A stretch of DNA of 64,000 nt, from the NCBI GenBank assembly GCA_041396245.1, contig JAWKYW010000001.1, positions 310,001-374,000 on the forward strand, read 5' to 3'. Source of the stretch: Desulfobacillus sp041396245. Lineage in GTDB: Bacteria; Pseudomonadota; Gammaproteobacteria; Burkholderiales; Rhodocyclaceae. The notes under the pieces are model-generated. The model had not been told where the DNA came from, did no database searches, and saw only the letters and a program-made list of their open reading frames with translations. Below are positions 44,308-53,401 of the stretch, piece by piece. The translations under genes and the position numbers were made by a program. Each line of letters starts with the position of its first letter. Within the stretch, counting starts at the first letter, position 1.

Positions 44308-45491
44308 AGGCAGGGTGGCAACAGACGACGCTAGGCTCTGTCGCGCAAGTAGGGGCAGGCAATCCTGCTCCACAAGGCGGCGCCTTGTTCGCCGACGGAA
44401 TCCACCCGTTTTTCCGCACGTCCGACGCGGGGCGCGTTCGATTCGGTGACATCACCGAGTCAAGTGATTATTTGAACGACGAAGGCGTCAAGGGCTTACG
44501 CCGATTCCCGGCAGGAACAATCCTTTTCCCGAAGAGTGGTGCTTCCACATTCCTGAACCATCGGGTGATGCTGGGCGTGGATGGCTATGTTTCCAGCCAC
44601 CTTGCGACGATTGTTGGCGACGAGACCAAAGTTGATCGGCGGTTTCTTCTTTATTTCCTGAGTACGGTTTCTGCTCAGGATTTGATTCAGGATCACGCCT
44701 ATCCTTCTCTCAATCTGCCCTTGATCACAGGCATCCCGGTGCCGCTACCCCCGCTCCCTGAACAGCACCGCATTGTCGACATCCTCGATGAAGCCTTCGA
44801 TGGCATCGCCACCGCCAAGGCCAGCGCCGAACAGAACCTCCAGAACGCTCGCGCCTTGTTTGAAAGTCACCTGCAATCCGTTTTCACGGAGCGGGGGGCG
44901 GGGTGGGTAGATCGTACGCTCGACAAGGTATGCATTGTGGAACGAGGTAGTTCCCCTCGGCCGATAAAGAGCTATTTCACGACAGCGGCTGATGGCGTCA
45001 ATTGGATCAAGATCGGAGACACCGAAGAGGGGGGGAAGTACGTCTTTTCTACCGCCCAGAAAATCACCCCCGAGGGAGCCAAACAGTCAAGGTACGTCAA
45101 AGAAGGAGACTTCATTCTCACAAACTCGATGTCGCTTGGTCGTCCATACATCATGAAGACCAACGGGTACATTCACGACGGATGGTTTGTGCTGCGCCTT
45201 GGTGACGGCATAGATTCGGAGTTTTTTTATTACCTCTTGTCCTCATCGTATGTTCAGGCGCAATTCCATACGCTTGCGGCGGGTGCAGTGGTCAAGAACA
45301 TCAGCGGGGACTTGGTGAAAAAAGCAGTGCTTCCGATTCCACCCTTGGCCCAACAGCATGATCTGGCAGAGCGGTTCTTTGAGTTTTCGGAGGAAACCCA
45401 ACGCCTCGAAACCCTCTACCGGCAAAAGCTGACGGCCCTCGACGACCTGAAAAAATCCCTCCTGCACCGAGCCTTCTCCGGTCAACTCTAG
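44304..45491 (+). CDS. hsdS: Type I restriction-modification specificity subunit
   Basis: 395 residues in the usual two-half layout. Each half has a variable target-recognition domain followed by a conserved helix: PLPPLPEQHRIVDILDEAFDGIATAKA (~residues 150-176) and PIPPLAQQHDLAERFFEFSEET (~343-364). It determines DNA target and bridges two HsdM. AT-richer and diverged in the recognition domains, as expected for fast-evolving specificity genes. Confidence 0.95.
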   Translation: MKAGWQQTTLGSVAQVGAGNPAPQGGALFADGIHPFFRTSDAGRVRFGDITESSDYLNDEGVKGLRRFPAGTILFPKSGASTFLNHRVMLGVDGYVSSHLATIVGDETKVDRRFLLYFLSTVSAQDLIQDHAYPSLNLPLITGIPVPLPPLPEQHRIVDILDEAFDGIATAKASAEQNLQNARALFESHLQSVFTERGAGWVDRTLDKVCIVERGSSPRPIKSYFTTAADGVNWIKIGDTEEGGKYVFSTAQKITPEGAKQSRYVKEGDFILTNSMSLGRPYIMKTNGYIHDGWFVLRLGDGIDSEFFYYLLSSSYVQAQFHTLAAGAVVKNISGDLVKKAVLPIPPLAQQHDLAERFFEFSEETQRLETLYRQKLTALDDLKKSLLHRAFSGQL

Positions 45492-45502
45492 CGAGACTCA
45501 CC

Positions 45503-47299
45503 ATGTCCACCCAACGCTATTCCGTCACCCCGCACCCCATCGAAACCATACTGACTTGGGTCAAGTCGGGCGAGATCGCCATCCCGGAAATCCAGCGCCC
45601 CTTTGTCTGGGAGGCGACCAAGGTGCGCAACCTGCTGGACTCGCTGTATCAGGGCTATCCGGTCGGCTACCTGATCGCCTGGCTCAATCACACGGTGAAG
45701 CTCAAGGACGGCACCACCTCGGCCGGCAAGCGCATCCTGATTGACGGGCAGCAGCGGGTGACGGCGCTGATGGCGTCCCTGCTCGGCATCGAGGTGCTGA
45801 ACGACGACTACGAGACGGTGCAGATCCGCATCGCCTTCAACCCGCAGGAAGAAGCCTTCGAGGTGTCGAACCCGGCGATCCAGAAGAACGTCGCCTGGCT
45901 ACCTGATGTGGCCAAGGTGTTCGATCCGGCGGTCAGCGTGTTCCAGTTGGTCAGCGACTATTGCGCGGCCAATGCCGGCGTGTCGCAGAACGAGGTGTTC
46001 AAGGTCATCGAGAAGCTACGTGGCATCGTGCATAACCACGTCGGCATCATCGAACTGTCGGAAAACCTCGACATCGAGACAGTGACGGAAATCTTCATCC
46101 GCGTGAATTCGGCCGGCTCGCCGCTCTCGCAAGCGGATTTTGCAATGTCGAAGATCGCTGTCAATGAGTCCTTCGGCGGCAACATGCTGCGCAAGGCCAT
46201 CGACTACTTCTGCCATCTGGCCGTGGCGCCGGAGTTTCTGGGCAAGATCAAGAAGGGCGACAAGGCGTTTGTCGAGTCGGAGTTCTTCGACAAGATGAAG
46301 TGGATCGCCGATGTGAATGATGACATCTACGACCCGAGCTACACTGACATGCTGCGAGTGGCCTTCACGTCGGAATTCGGGCGCGGCAAGTTGCAGGATT
46401 TGGTGGCCCTGCTGTCGGGCCGGAACTTCGAGACCAAGCAGTATGAGGAGGCGATTGCCGAGGAGTCGTTCGGCAAGTTGAAGAACGGTATCCTGGCCTT
46501 CGTCAACAAGACACACTTCGACCGGATCACGATGATCCTGCGCTCGGCGGGCTTCATCACCAGCAAGCTGATCAACAGCCAGAACGCGGTCAACTTTGCC
46601 TACATCCTGTATCTACGTGGCCGGGCCGAGGGCATCCCGCCGGCCGATCTGGAACGGGCGGTGCGCCGCTGGTATGCGATGTCGGTGCTGCGCGGGCGCT
46701 ATAGCGGATCACCGGAATCGACCTTCGATTTCGACATCCGCCAGATCAGCAGCAAGGGCGTGCCGGCCTACGTCGATGCGGTGGTGCCGAACGAGTTGCC
46801 GGACAGCTTCTGGACGGGGATGCTGCCGCAGTTCATGGATACCTCGTCGATCAACAGTCCATATTTCCTCTGCTATCAGGCGGCCCAGGCCAAGCTGGGC
46901 GACAAGGGGTTCCTGTCGCGTGACATTACCGTGACTGACCTGTTGCTGAACAGGGCCGACGTGCATCACGTCTATCCGCGCCAGTATCTGAAAGACCAGA
47001 ACCTGAGCAAGGGAACCTACAACCAGATCGCCAATTACGTTGTGGCGCAGAGCGAGATCAACATCGCTATCGGAGCGAAGCCGCCGGCCAGCTATTTCAA
47101 GGAATTGGCCGAGCAGTGCAATGGCGGTGTTAAGAAATACGGCGGAATTACCGACAAGGCGGAAATGGTGGCCAACCTGACGATGAACTGCGTTCCCACA
47201 GCATTGTTGAATGGCGAGATCAAGGATTTCAGCGAGTTTCTGGAGGAGCGGCGGAAATTGATGGCATTGAAGATCAAGGCGTGGTTTGAGGTGTTGTGA
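45503..47299 (+). CDS. DUF262/DUF1524 (GmrSD-like) protein inside the hsd operon
   Basis: 598 residues. The N-terminal DUF262 domain has IPEIQRPFVWEATKVRNLLDSLYQGYPVGYL and the nucleotide-binding ILIDGQQRVTAL (Asp-Gly-Gln-Gln-Arg, about residue 81). The C-terminal region has DVHHVYPRQYLKDQ (~residues 486-499) and a trailing NYVVAQSEINIAIG Asn, the HNH-like pattern of DUF1524. This is the GmrS-GmrD domain pair that cuts modified phage DNA, here in one chain. It starts twelve bases after hsdS, which suggests a built-in second defence layer. Confidence 0.88.
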   Translation: MSTQRYSVTPHPIETILTWVKSGEIAIPEIQRPFVWEATKVRNLLDSLYQGYPVGYLIAWLNHTVKLKDGTTSAGKRILIDGQQRVTALMASLLGIEVLNDDYETVQIRIAFNPQEEAFEVSNPAIQKNVAWLPDVAKVFDPAVSVFQLVSDYCAANAGVSQNEVFKVIEKLRGIVHNHVGIIELSENLDIETVTEIFIRVNSAGSPLSQADFAMSKIAVNESFGGNMLRKAIDYFCHLAVAPEFLGKIKKGDKAFVESEFFDKMKWIADVNDDIYDPSYTDMLRVAFTSEFGRGKLQDLVALLSGRNFETKQYEEAIAEESFGKLKNGILAFVNKTHFDRITMILRSAGFITSKLINSQNAVNFAYILYLRGRAEGIPPADLERAVRRWYAMSVLRGRYSGSPESTFDFDIRQISSKGVPAYVDAVVPNELPDSFWTGMLPQFMDTSSINSPYFLCYQAAQAKLGDKGFLSRDITVTDLLLNRADVHHVYPRQYLKDQNLSKGTYNQIANYVVAQSEINIAIGAKPPASYFKELAEQCNGGVKKYGGITDKAEMVANLTMNCVPTALLNGEIKDFSEFLEERRKLMALKIKAWFEVL

Positions 47300-48063
47300 T
47301 GCCAAAGAAAAGCCAGAACGAGACATTGACGATGGAGGCAGTAGCCGACGTGCTTTCATCTACCGATAAAGTTTCCTTCTTCAATGTTTTCTGGAAGACT
47401 TGGTCGGCCAATGGCTTTGGGACGCTCGGCAAGAAAGACACCGAGTTGTTAGTGTTCCTTTGCCTAAAGAAGGCACTTGGAGATAAAGCACTGAGCAAGC
47501 AGTACGACTGGGCCAGATTCCTTCGTTTAACCCCGGCGCGTGTGCGGTCAATTCAATTGGAGGCTCACCTTCGGTTCGGGCATCTAATCGACGAGGCCAA
47601 TATCGCGCCCGAGACTTTGTTAAGGCAGTTCTTTTCGAGGCTGCATTCTGTTGACCTCGGCGATTTTGCAACCAAGGGTGGTGTGGATAGCGTTTCAGTG
47701 TCATTCGTTGTCGAAGATCCTGTGATCCAGATGGAGATTGATCGTCGAGTAAAGATTGTTGGCGGATACATCAACTTCTTGAGAAATCGCGATGTGGTCG
47801 TGCTTCGATTGTTGGACTTTTTCCGGCTTGTTTCACTCGACGAGAAGCATGACCTGATTGATACCTGGGTTAGGAAAAAGGCTGTTGAGTTGGATGAAGC
47901 CGATGGCCTGAAAAAGCGCGTATCTGCTCAAGGATTTGCGAACATGACGGGGGCGCAACAGTTGTCGGCCTTTGTTGACGACTTGGCCGAAACTGCAAAA
48001 ATTGGGTCTCTGGTCGCACGCTTGAAGACCATCGTTGCCGCTGACAAAGAACGGAAAAGATGA
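47299..48063 (+). CDS. Unrecognised protein in the hsd operon
   Basis: 254 residues from the ATG at 47299, overlapping the previous stop by one base and hsdR by four. No family recognised. Charged and helical: FNVFWKTWSANGFGTLGKKDTELLVF, a possible helix-turn-helix around FLRLTPARVRSIQLEAHLRF (about residues 75-94), then FVVEDPVIQMEIDRRVKIVG. AT-rich compared with flanking chromosome. Its coupling on both sides says it works with the DUF262 protein and HsdR, possibly as regulator or effector. Confidence 0.8.
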   Translation: MPKKSQNETLTMEAVADVLSSTDKVSFFNVFWKTWSANGFGTLGKKDTELLVFLCLKKALGDKALSKQYDWARFLRLTPARVRSIQLEAHLRFGHLIDEANIAPETLLRQFFSRLHSVDLGDFATKGGVDSVSVSFVVEDPVIQMEIDRRVKIVGGYINFLRNRDVVVLRLLDFFRLVSLDEKHDLIDTWVRKKAVELDEADGLKKRVSAQGFANMTGAQQLSAFVDDLAETAKIGSLVARLKTIVAADKERKR

Positions 48064-50453
48064 ACGAAGCCGAAACCCGCGCCGAGCACATTGACCCTGC
48101 CCTCGCTGCGGCAGGCTGGGGCGTGGAAGTAGGCAGCCGCATCCGGCGCGAATATCCGATCACCCTTGGCCGGCTGGAAGGGGCGGGGAAGCGCGGCAAG
48201 GCGCTGACGGCGGATTACGTTCTGGAATACCGCAACACCAAGCTGGCGGTGGTCGAGGCCAAGGCCTGGGACAAGGCGCTGACCGAGGGCGTGGCGCAGG
48301 CCAAGGACTACGCCGGGAAACTGGCGCTGCGCTTCACTTACGCGACCAATGGGCAGGGCATCTACGGCATCGACATGCAGACGGCCGTGGAAGGCGAGAT
48401 TGCCACTTTCCCCTCACCCGACGAGCTATGGAATCGAACCTTCGCCACCAGGAACGTCTGGCGGGACCGGTTCGCCTCCGTACCGTTCGAGGACAAAGGG
48501 GGCTTCTTTCAGGGCCGCTACTATCAGGATATCGCCATCGAGCGGGTGCTGGCCGCCATCGCGGCCGGGCAAGAGCACATCCTGCTGACGCTGGCGACCG
48601 GTACCGGCAAGACTTTCATCGCTTTCCAGATTGCGTGGAAGCTGTTTCAGAGCCGGTGGAACCTGACCGATGCAAAGAGCGAGGGCGAACCGGCCCGACG
48701 GCCCCGCATCCTGTTCTTGGCTGACCGCAACATTCTGGCCGACCAAGCCTACAACGCCTTCTCTCCCTTCGACGACAAGGCGCTGGTGCGCATCGACCCT
48801 GCAGACATACGCAAGAAGGGCAAGGTGCCGAAGAACGGCAGCATCTTCTTCACCATCTTCCAGACCTTCATGAGCGGGCCGCCTAAGGATGGCAAGCCGT
48901 CGCCCTACTTCGGCGAGTACCCGCCGGACTTCTTCGACTTCATCGTCATCGACGAGTGCCACCGGGGCGGGGCCAACGACGAGAGCAACTGGCGCGGCAT
49001 CCTCGACTACTTTGCGCCGGCCGTGCAGCTTGGCCTGACCGCCACCCCGAAGCGCAAGGACAACGTTGATACCTACGCCTACTTTGGCGAGCCGGTGTTC
49101 ATCTACTCGCTCAAGGACGGCATCAACGACGGCTTCCTGACACCGTTCCGCGTCAAGCAGATTTCGACCAGCCTCGACGAGTACGTCTATACGCCCGACG
49201 ACAAAGTGGTGGAAGGCGAGGTCGAGGCCGGCAAGCGCTACGAGGAACCGGACTTCAACAAGATCATCGAGATCAAGGAGCGCGAGAGGAAGCGCGTCGA
49301 TATCTTCATGTCACTGATCGATCAGCGCGAAAAGACGCTAGTGTTCTGCGCCACGCAGGATCATGCGCTGGCGATCCGTGATCTCATCAATCAGATAAAG
49401 ACCAGCTCCGACCCCAACTATTGCCACCGTGTGACGGCTAACGACGGCGCCTTGGGCGAGCAATACTTGCGGGATTTTCAGGACAACGAGAAGCATATCC
49501 CGACCATACTGACCACATCGCAGAAACTTTCGACCGGTGTGGATGCGCGCAACGTGCGCAACATCGTGCTGCTGCGGCCGGTGAATTCGATGATCGAGTT
49601 CAAACAGATCATCGGGCGCGGTACCCGGCTCTACGACGGCAAGGACTACTTCACTATCTACGACTTCGTGAAGGCGCACCATCACTTCAGCGACCCGGAA
49701 TGGGATGGCGAACCGGCCGAACCGGAGGTATGCGAGGTGTGTCACTCGATGCCGTGCATTTGCATCAAGGAGCCGCCACCGCCTTGTTATCTTTGCGGCA
49801 AGTCGCCCTGTGAATGCGCAAAAGCCCCGTGCCCGAATTGCGGCCAACGCCCTTGTGTCTGCAAGAAGAAGGCGAAGGTGGAGCTGGCGGATGGCAAGTC
49901 GCGTCACATCCAGCACATGGTGGTCACCAGCTTCTGGCACCCGGACGGCACCCCGATGTCGGCGCAGCAATTCATGGAGGCGCTGTTCGGCAGGTTGCCG
50001 GACTTTTTCACCAATGAAGATGAACTGCGGGCGCTCTGGAGCGCACCGGACACCCGCCGGAAGTTGCTGGAGGGATTGGCCGAGAAGGGTTTCGGCAAGG
50101 ATCAACTGGCGGAGATGCAGAAAATCATCGACGCGGAGAAATCCGACCTGTTCGACGTGTTGGCCCATGTGGCCTATGCCCTGGAACCGCTGACCCGCGA
50201 AGAGCGGGCGAACCGGGCGATGGCGGTCATCAGCGAGGACTTCAATCCGAGGCAGAAGGTATTTCTCGACTTCGTGTTATCACACTATGTGGCGCTCGGG
50301 GTCGAGGAACTGGATCAGGCCAAGCTGACACCGCTTTTGAAGCTGAAGTACCACGACTCGATTCCGGACGCGGTGGCCGATCTCGGCCGGCCGGAAGAGA
50401 TTGGCAAGGTGTTTAGTGGGTTCCAGCGGTATCTGTATATTGAGCCGGCGTGA
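48060..50453 (+). CDS. hsdR: Type I restriction endonuclease subunit R, EcoEI type
   Basis: 797 residues. Nuclease domain near the N-terminus (ADYVLEYRNTKLAVVEAKAW: Asp ... Glu-x-Lys). SF2 translocase: TLATGTGKTFIAFQIAW (Walker A, ~residue 177), FIVIDECHRGG (~297), LGLTATPKR, TTSQKLSTGVDARNVRNIVLLRP and QIIGRGTRLYDG. Between residues ~558 and 601 sit three tandem Cys-x2-Cys-x3-Pro-Cys-x-Cys units, probably zinc-binding. The C-terminal EcoEI_R domain follows. Requires HsdM and HsdS to cut. Confidence 0.96.
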   Translation: MNEAETRAEHIDPALAAAGWGVEVGSRIRREYPITLGRLEGAGKRGKALTADYVLEYRNTKLAVVEAKAWDKALTEGVAQAKDYAGKLALRFTYATNGQGIYGIDMQTAVEGEIATFPSPDELWNRTFATRNVWRDRFASVPFEDKGGFFQGRYYQDIAIERVLAAIAAGQEHILLTLATGTGKTFIAFQIAWKLFQSRWNLTDAKSEGEPARRPRILFLADRNILADQAYNAFSPFDDKALVRIDPADIRKKGKVPKNGSIFFTIFQTFMSGPPKDGKPSPYFGEYPPDFFDFIVIDECHRGGANDESNWRGILDYFAPAVQLGLTATPKRKDNVDTYAYFGEPVFIYSLKDGINDGFLTPFRVKQISTSLDEYVYTPDDKVVEGEVEAGKRYEEPDFNKIIEIKERERKRVDIFMSLIDQREKTLVFCATQDHALAIRDLINQIKTSSDPNYCHRVTANDGALGEQYLRDFQDNEKHIPTILTTSQKLSTGVDARNVRNIVLLRPVNSMIEFKQIIGRGTRLYDGKDYFTIYDFVKAHHHFSDPEWDGEPAEPEVCEVCHSMPCICIKEPPPPCYLCGKSPCECAKAPCPNCGQRPCVCKKKAKVELADGKSRHIQHMVVTSFWHPDGTPMSAQQFMEALFGRLPDFFTNEDELRALWSAPDTRRKLLEGLAEKGFGKDQLAEMQKIIDAEKSDLFDVLAHVAYALEPLTREERANRAMAVISEDFNPRQKVFLDFVLSHYVALGVEELDQAKLTPLLKLKYHDSIPDAVADLGRPEEIGKVFSGFQRYLYIEPA

Positions 50454-50546
50454 CAGCCACCAGTCCGCGGAGGATCAGTTCATTTCCCCGCGAATCTACC
50501 ACTCGGCAAGCAATTCCGGGCGTACTTGAGGCTTTTCCGCAGTTCC

Positions 50547-51182
50547 TTACAAGTGGGTCTCAAACCACCGCGCCGCATGCTCCGCCGCCAGCTCCAGCGT
50601 GCCGGGCTCCTCGAAGAGGTGCGTCGCCCCTGGCACGATCTCCAGCTTTTTCTCGCAGCGCAGTAGATCGTAGGCCTGCCGGTTGAGGTCGATCACGCCG
50701 TCGTCCTGGCCGCCGACGATGAGCAGGGTGGGGGCGCGGACCAGAGTCAGTGCCTGCGGGCCGGCGAGGTCGGGGCGTCCGCCGCGCGAAACGACTGAAG
50801 CGATACCCGGGTGTTTCGCCGCCGCCTGCAGGGCCGCGGCGGCGCCGGTGCTGGCGCCGAAGCAGCCGAGCTTCATGCCCTTCGTTTCCTTGTTTTCCTC
50901 CAGCCAGTCGAGGGCGGCGAGCAGGCGTTCAGTGAGGAGGCCGATGTCGAAGCGCGTTTCGTAGGTCTGGTCTTCGCGCAGTGTGAGCAGGTCGAAGAGC
51001 AGGGTGGCGATGTTGTGTTCGTGCAGGACTTCGGCGACGTAGCGGTTGCGCGGGCTGTGGCGGCTGCTGCCGCTGCCGTGGGCGAAGGCGACGATGCCGG
51101 AGGCGTTGTCGGGAATAGTCGCCGTGCCGGGGAGACTGACTTTGCCGGCGGGGATGAGGGCTTCTTTGTGATGGGTGGGCAT
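50547..51182 (-). CDS. Dienelactone hydrolase-like alpha/beta-hydrolase
   Basis: 211 residues. Oxyanion segment GIVAFAHGSGSSRHSPRN, nucleophile elbow LGCFGASTGAAAAL (Ser), Asp in LLIVGGQDDGVIDL and His in PGATHLFEEPG. This cytoplasmic family is often found as a stand-alone gene or fused to a phosphoribosyltransferase domain. Two 24-bp motif copies lie within it: 51120-51143 and a degenerate one at 50743-50766. Confidence 0.88.
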   Translation of the reverse strand: MPTHHKEALIPAGKVSLPGTATIPDNASGIVAFAHGSGSSRHSPRNRYVAEVLHEHNIATLLFDLLTLREDQTYETRFDIGLLTERLLAALDWLEENKETKGMKLGCFGASTGAAAALQAAAKHPGIASVVSRGGRPDLAGPQALTLVRAPTLLIVGGQDDGVIDLNRQAYDLLRCEKKLEIVPGATHLFEEPGTLELAAEHAARWFETHL

Positions 51183-51252
51183 GGGTGGCTCCCCTTAGTT
51201 CAATGGGTAGAACGGATTCGACCGCTGCTAAATCCCCCGGCCCTGCGGGCCA

Positions 51253-51271
51253 CCCCCTTTTGCAAAGGGGG
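51253..51271. terminator. Perfect hairpin CCCCCTTTTGCAAAGGGGG
   Basis: A palindromic stem between amrS and the hydrolase gene. It is part of a longer GC-rich repeat (51230-51275, ...GGCCCTGCGGGCC...) seen in many environmental genomes. Likely ends or attenuates the amrS transcript. Confidence 0.6.
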
Positions 51272-51283
51272 TTGTGGTGGTGG

Positions 51284-52363
51284 TCAGGCGCCCATGCGGA
51301 TTCGCACGGGGATGCGGCGGCGGCCGAACTGGCCTTCGAACTTGCCGAAGCGGCCGGCGATGGGGGTGCCGCAGTGTTCGCAGTGGCCTTCTTCGGTGAG
51401 GTCGTAGGCGAGGATCTGGTGCCAGTCGCGCACGATGACGCCCTTGCCGCAGCCGGGGCAGAAGGTGGTGCCGCCTTCGGTGTCGTGCACGTTGCCGGTG
51501 TAGACGTGGCGGATGCCCGCGTCGAGCGCGATCCTGCGCGCCTGGTGCAGCGTGGCGGCCGGCGTCGGCGGCAGGTCGTCGAGCTTGTAGTCGGGGTGGA
51601 AGGCGGTGAAGTGGATGGGCACGTCGCGGCCGAGTTCCCTGACGATCCACTTCGACATCGCCTCGATCTCGGCGGCGGAGTCGTTCCTGCCGGGAATGAG
51701 CAGGGTGGTCAGCTCGAACCAGCAGTCGGTCTCGTGCTTCAGGAAAGTCAGTGTGTCCAGCACGGGTTGCAGATGCGCGCCGGTGAGCTTGTAGTAGAAA
51801 TCCTCGGTGAAGGCCTTCAGGTCGACGTTGGCGGCGTCCATTTTCGCGAAGAACGCGCGCCGCGCCGCTTCGCCGATGTAGCCGGCGGTGACGGCGACGG
51901 TCTGCACGCCGCGTTCGTGGCAGGCGTCGGCGACGTCCATCGCGTACTCGGCGAAGATCACCGGGTCGTTGTAGGTGAAGGCGACGCTCCTGCTGCCGCC
52001 CTCGGCGGCGACGCGGGCGATCTCCCCGGGCGAGGCTTCGTCCATCAGGCGGTCCATGTCCTGCGACTTGGAGATGTCCCAGTTCTGGCAGAACTTGCAG
52101 GCGAGATTGCAGCCGGCGGTGCCGAAGGAAAAGACGCTGCTGCCGGGGTAGAAATGGTTGAGCGGCTTTTTCTCGATGGGGTCGATGCAGAAGCCGGAGC
52201 TGCGGCCGTAGGTGGTGAGCACCATGCCGTCGCCGACGCGCTGGCGCACGAAGCAGGCGCCACGCTGGCCGTCGCGCAGCTTGCAGTCGCGCGGGCACAG
52301 GTCGCATTGCATGCGGCCGTCGTCGAGCATGTGCCACCAGCGGCCGGGGTATTGATCGCTCAT
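51284..52363 (-). CDS. amrS: AmmeMemoRadiSam system radical SAM enzyme
   Basis: 359 residues. Radical SAM motif AGCNLACKFCQNWDIS (Cys-x3-Cys-x2-Cys, about residues 84-91). The N-terminal CDLCPRDCKLRDGQRGACFVR and C-terminal CPGCGKGVIVRDW and CEHCGTP add Cys groups typical of the AmrS/PflA-like family. Its reaction with AmrA and AmrB is unknown. Motif copy at 51744-51767 on the opposite strand. Confidence 0.94.
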   Translation of the reverse strand: MSDQYPGRWWHMLDDGRMQCDLCPRDCKLRDGQRGACFVRQRVGDGMVLTTYGRSSGFCIDPIEKKPLNHFYPGSSVFSFGTAGCNLACKFCQNWDISKSQDMDRLMDEASPGEIARVAAEGGSRSVAFTYNDPVIFAEYAMDVADACHERGVQTVAVTAGYIGEAARRAFFAKMDAANVDLKAFTEDFYYKLTGAHLQPVLDTLTFLKHETDCWFELTTLLIPGRNDSAAEIEAMSKWIVRELGRDVPIHFTAFHPDYKLDDLPPTPAATLHQARRIALDAGIRHVYTGNVHDTEGGTTFCPGCGKGVIVRDWHQILAYDLTEEGHCEHCGTPIAGRFGKFEGQFGRRRIPVRIRMGA

Positions 52364-52366
52364 GCT

Positions 52367-52441
52367 CGTCGTCCTCGCGAAGGCGGGGACCCAGCGGCGT
52401 TGAAGGAGGCGTTATGGATTCCCGCTTTCGCGGGAATGACG
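52367..52441. repeat. Paired dRS3-like palindromic repeat (copy 3)
   Basis: Left unit CGTCGTCCTCGCGAAGGCGG-GGACCCAG is diverged. Right unit TGGATTCCCGCTTTCGCGGG-AATGACG is near consensus. It lies between amrA and amrS, transcribed through. Confidence 0.8.
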
Positions 52442-52469
52442 GGGTGGGGCGCGTGGATGAGGGGGTGAC

Positions 52470-53021
52470 TCATCGGCCTTCCTTCCACTTGGTCACCTCG
52501 TAGCGCGAGATGCTCACCGTCTCGTGCCAGAAGTTCGGCGGCAGGCCGGCCTTGCGCTTGAGCTGCTGCATGAACTGCTCCGGCTCGGGCAGGCTTTCCC
52601 ATACCTGCGGCAGGAAGGTACTGCGGTGGCGGCCGTACTGGAAGACGATGCCGTCCACGCCGGGGCGCAGCTGGGCCATGAAGTCGGCCTCGTCGCGGAA
52701 ACTCAGCGCGACGGCGGGCGTCAGCAGCGAAACCTCGACCGAGGTGTGCTCGAATTCCTCGACGCCCAGCGGTGAAAAGCGCGGGTCGCGGAAGGCGGCG
52801 GCGAGGGCGTTCTCGCGCACGTCGTGGAGCAGGGCGCGATGGGCCTCGAGCGAGCCGATGCAGCCGCGCAACTGGCCCTGCTGGGTGAGGGTGACGAAGG
52901 TAGCGCCGGGCTCCTGCAGGCGCGCGTGGCTGGCGTCGGCCGGGGCCGGCTGGCCAAGCTGCTCGCCGATGGCGGCACGCGCCAGGCGAAGGAGGGTGGA
53001 GCCGAGTTCAGTGTCGCTCAC
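52470..53021 (-). CDS. amrA: AmmeMemoRadiSam system protein A
   Basis: 183 residues from the GTG at 53021, chosen because GGAGGG lies seven bases upstream; longer frames run into the IS element. AMMECR1 signatures: GATFVTLTQQGQLRGCIGSL, FRDPRFSPLGVEEFEHTSVEVSLL, GVDGIVFQYGRHRSTFLPQVW. Conserved Cys in LRGCIG. Precise role unknown; the human relative is AMMECR1. Confidence 0.94.
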   Translation of the reverse strand: MSDTELGSTLLRLARAAIGEQLGQPAPADASHARLQEPGATFVTLTQQGQLRGCIGSLEAHRALLHDVRENALAAAFRDPRFSPLGVEEFEHTSVEVSLLTPAVALSFRDEADFMAQLRPGVDGIVFQYGRHRSTFLPQVWESLPEPEQFMQQLKRKAGLPPNFWHETVSISRYEVTKWKEGR

Positions 53022-53068
53022 TGGACTACCCTCCAATCCTCGGTAGCAGTGGGACTGGTATGGCGCAG

Positions 53069-53133
53069 GGTTATCCACGGTGGCGGTCGGTCGGCGCTTG
53101 CGACGAACCGACCGACCGCCGCGGTGGATAACC
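53069..53133 (+). ncRNA. Long hairpin in the IS110 left end; candidate bridge RNA region
   Basis: Two 26-base arms (GGTTATCCACGGTGGCGGTC... and its complement) pair with only two mismatches around a 13-base loop. They sit ~270 bases upstream of the transposase, in a 380-base non-coding left end. In IS110 relatives such as IS621 the left end encodes a bridge RNA that pairs with donor and target DNA. The hairpin and space fit, but I cannot define the RNA's ends. Confidence 0.5.
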
Positions 53134-53401
53134 CGTGTTTAGCGCCACGGCCGATCCCGTCCTTGACAGGACGCTGTTGCTGAGCCGAAGGTTGATTCCG
53201 ACTTCCGTGCCCCCGGGGCGACTGCCAGCGTCGCTGGCCGCTTGACGGCCCGCATGAGACCCGCAGCCCTCGGGGCGCCGGAAGACCCAGACGGGCTACA
53301 GGGTGTAGCGCCATGGAGAAGAGCCAAGAGCGCCGATCAGTGAGCGACCCGCACGGGCTTCCGGCACGGCAAGTCATACCGCAATTTATGGGAGATTGTC
53401 C

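Noticed and set aside
51190..51214. tRNA-like D-arm sequence TTAGTTCAATGGGTAGAACG
   Set aside because: Resembles the 5' part of a tRNA-Gly-type gene, but no anticodon arm, T-arm (GTTCGA) or acceptor partner follows. At most a fragment.
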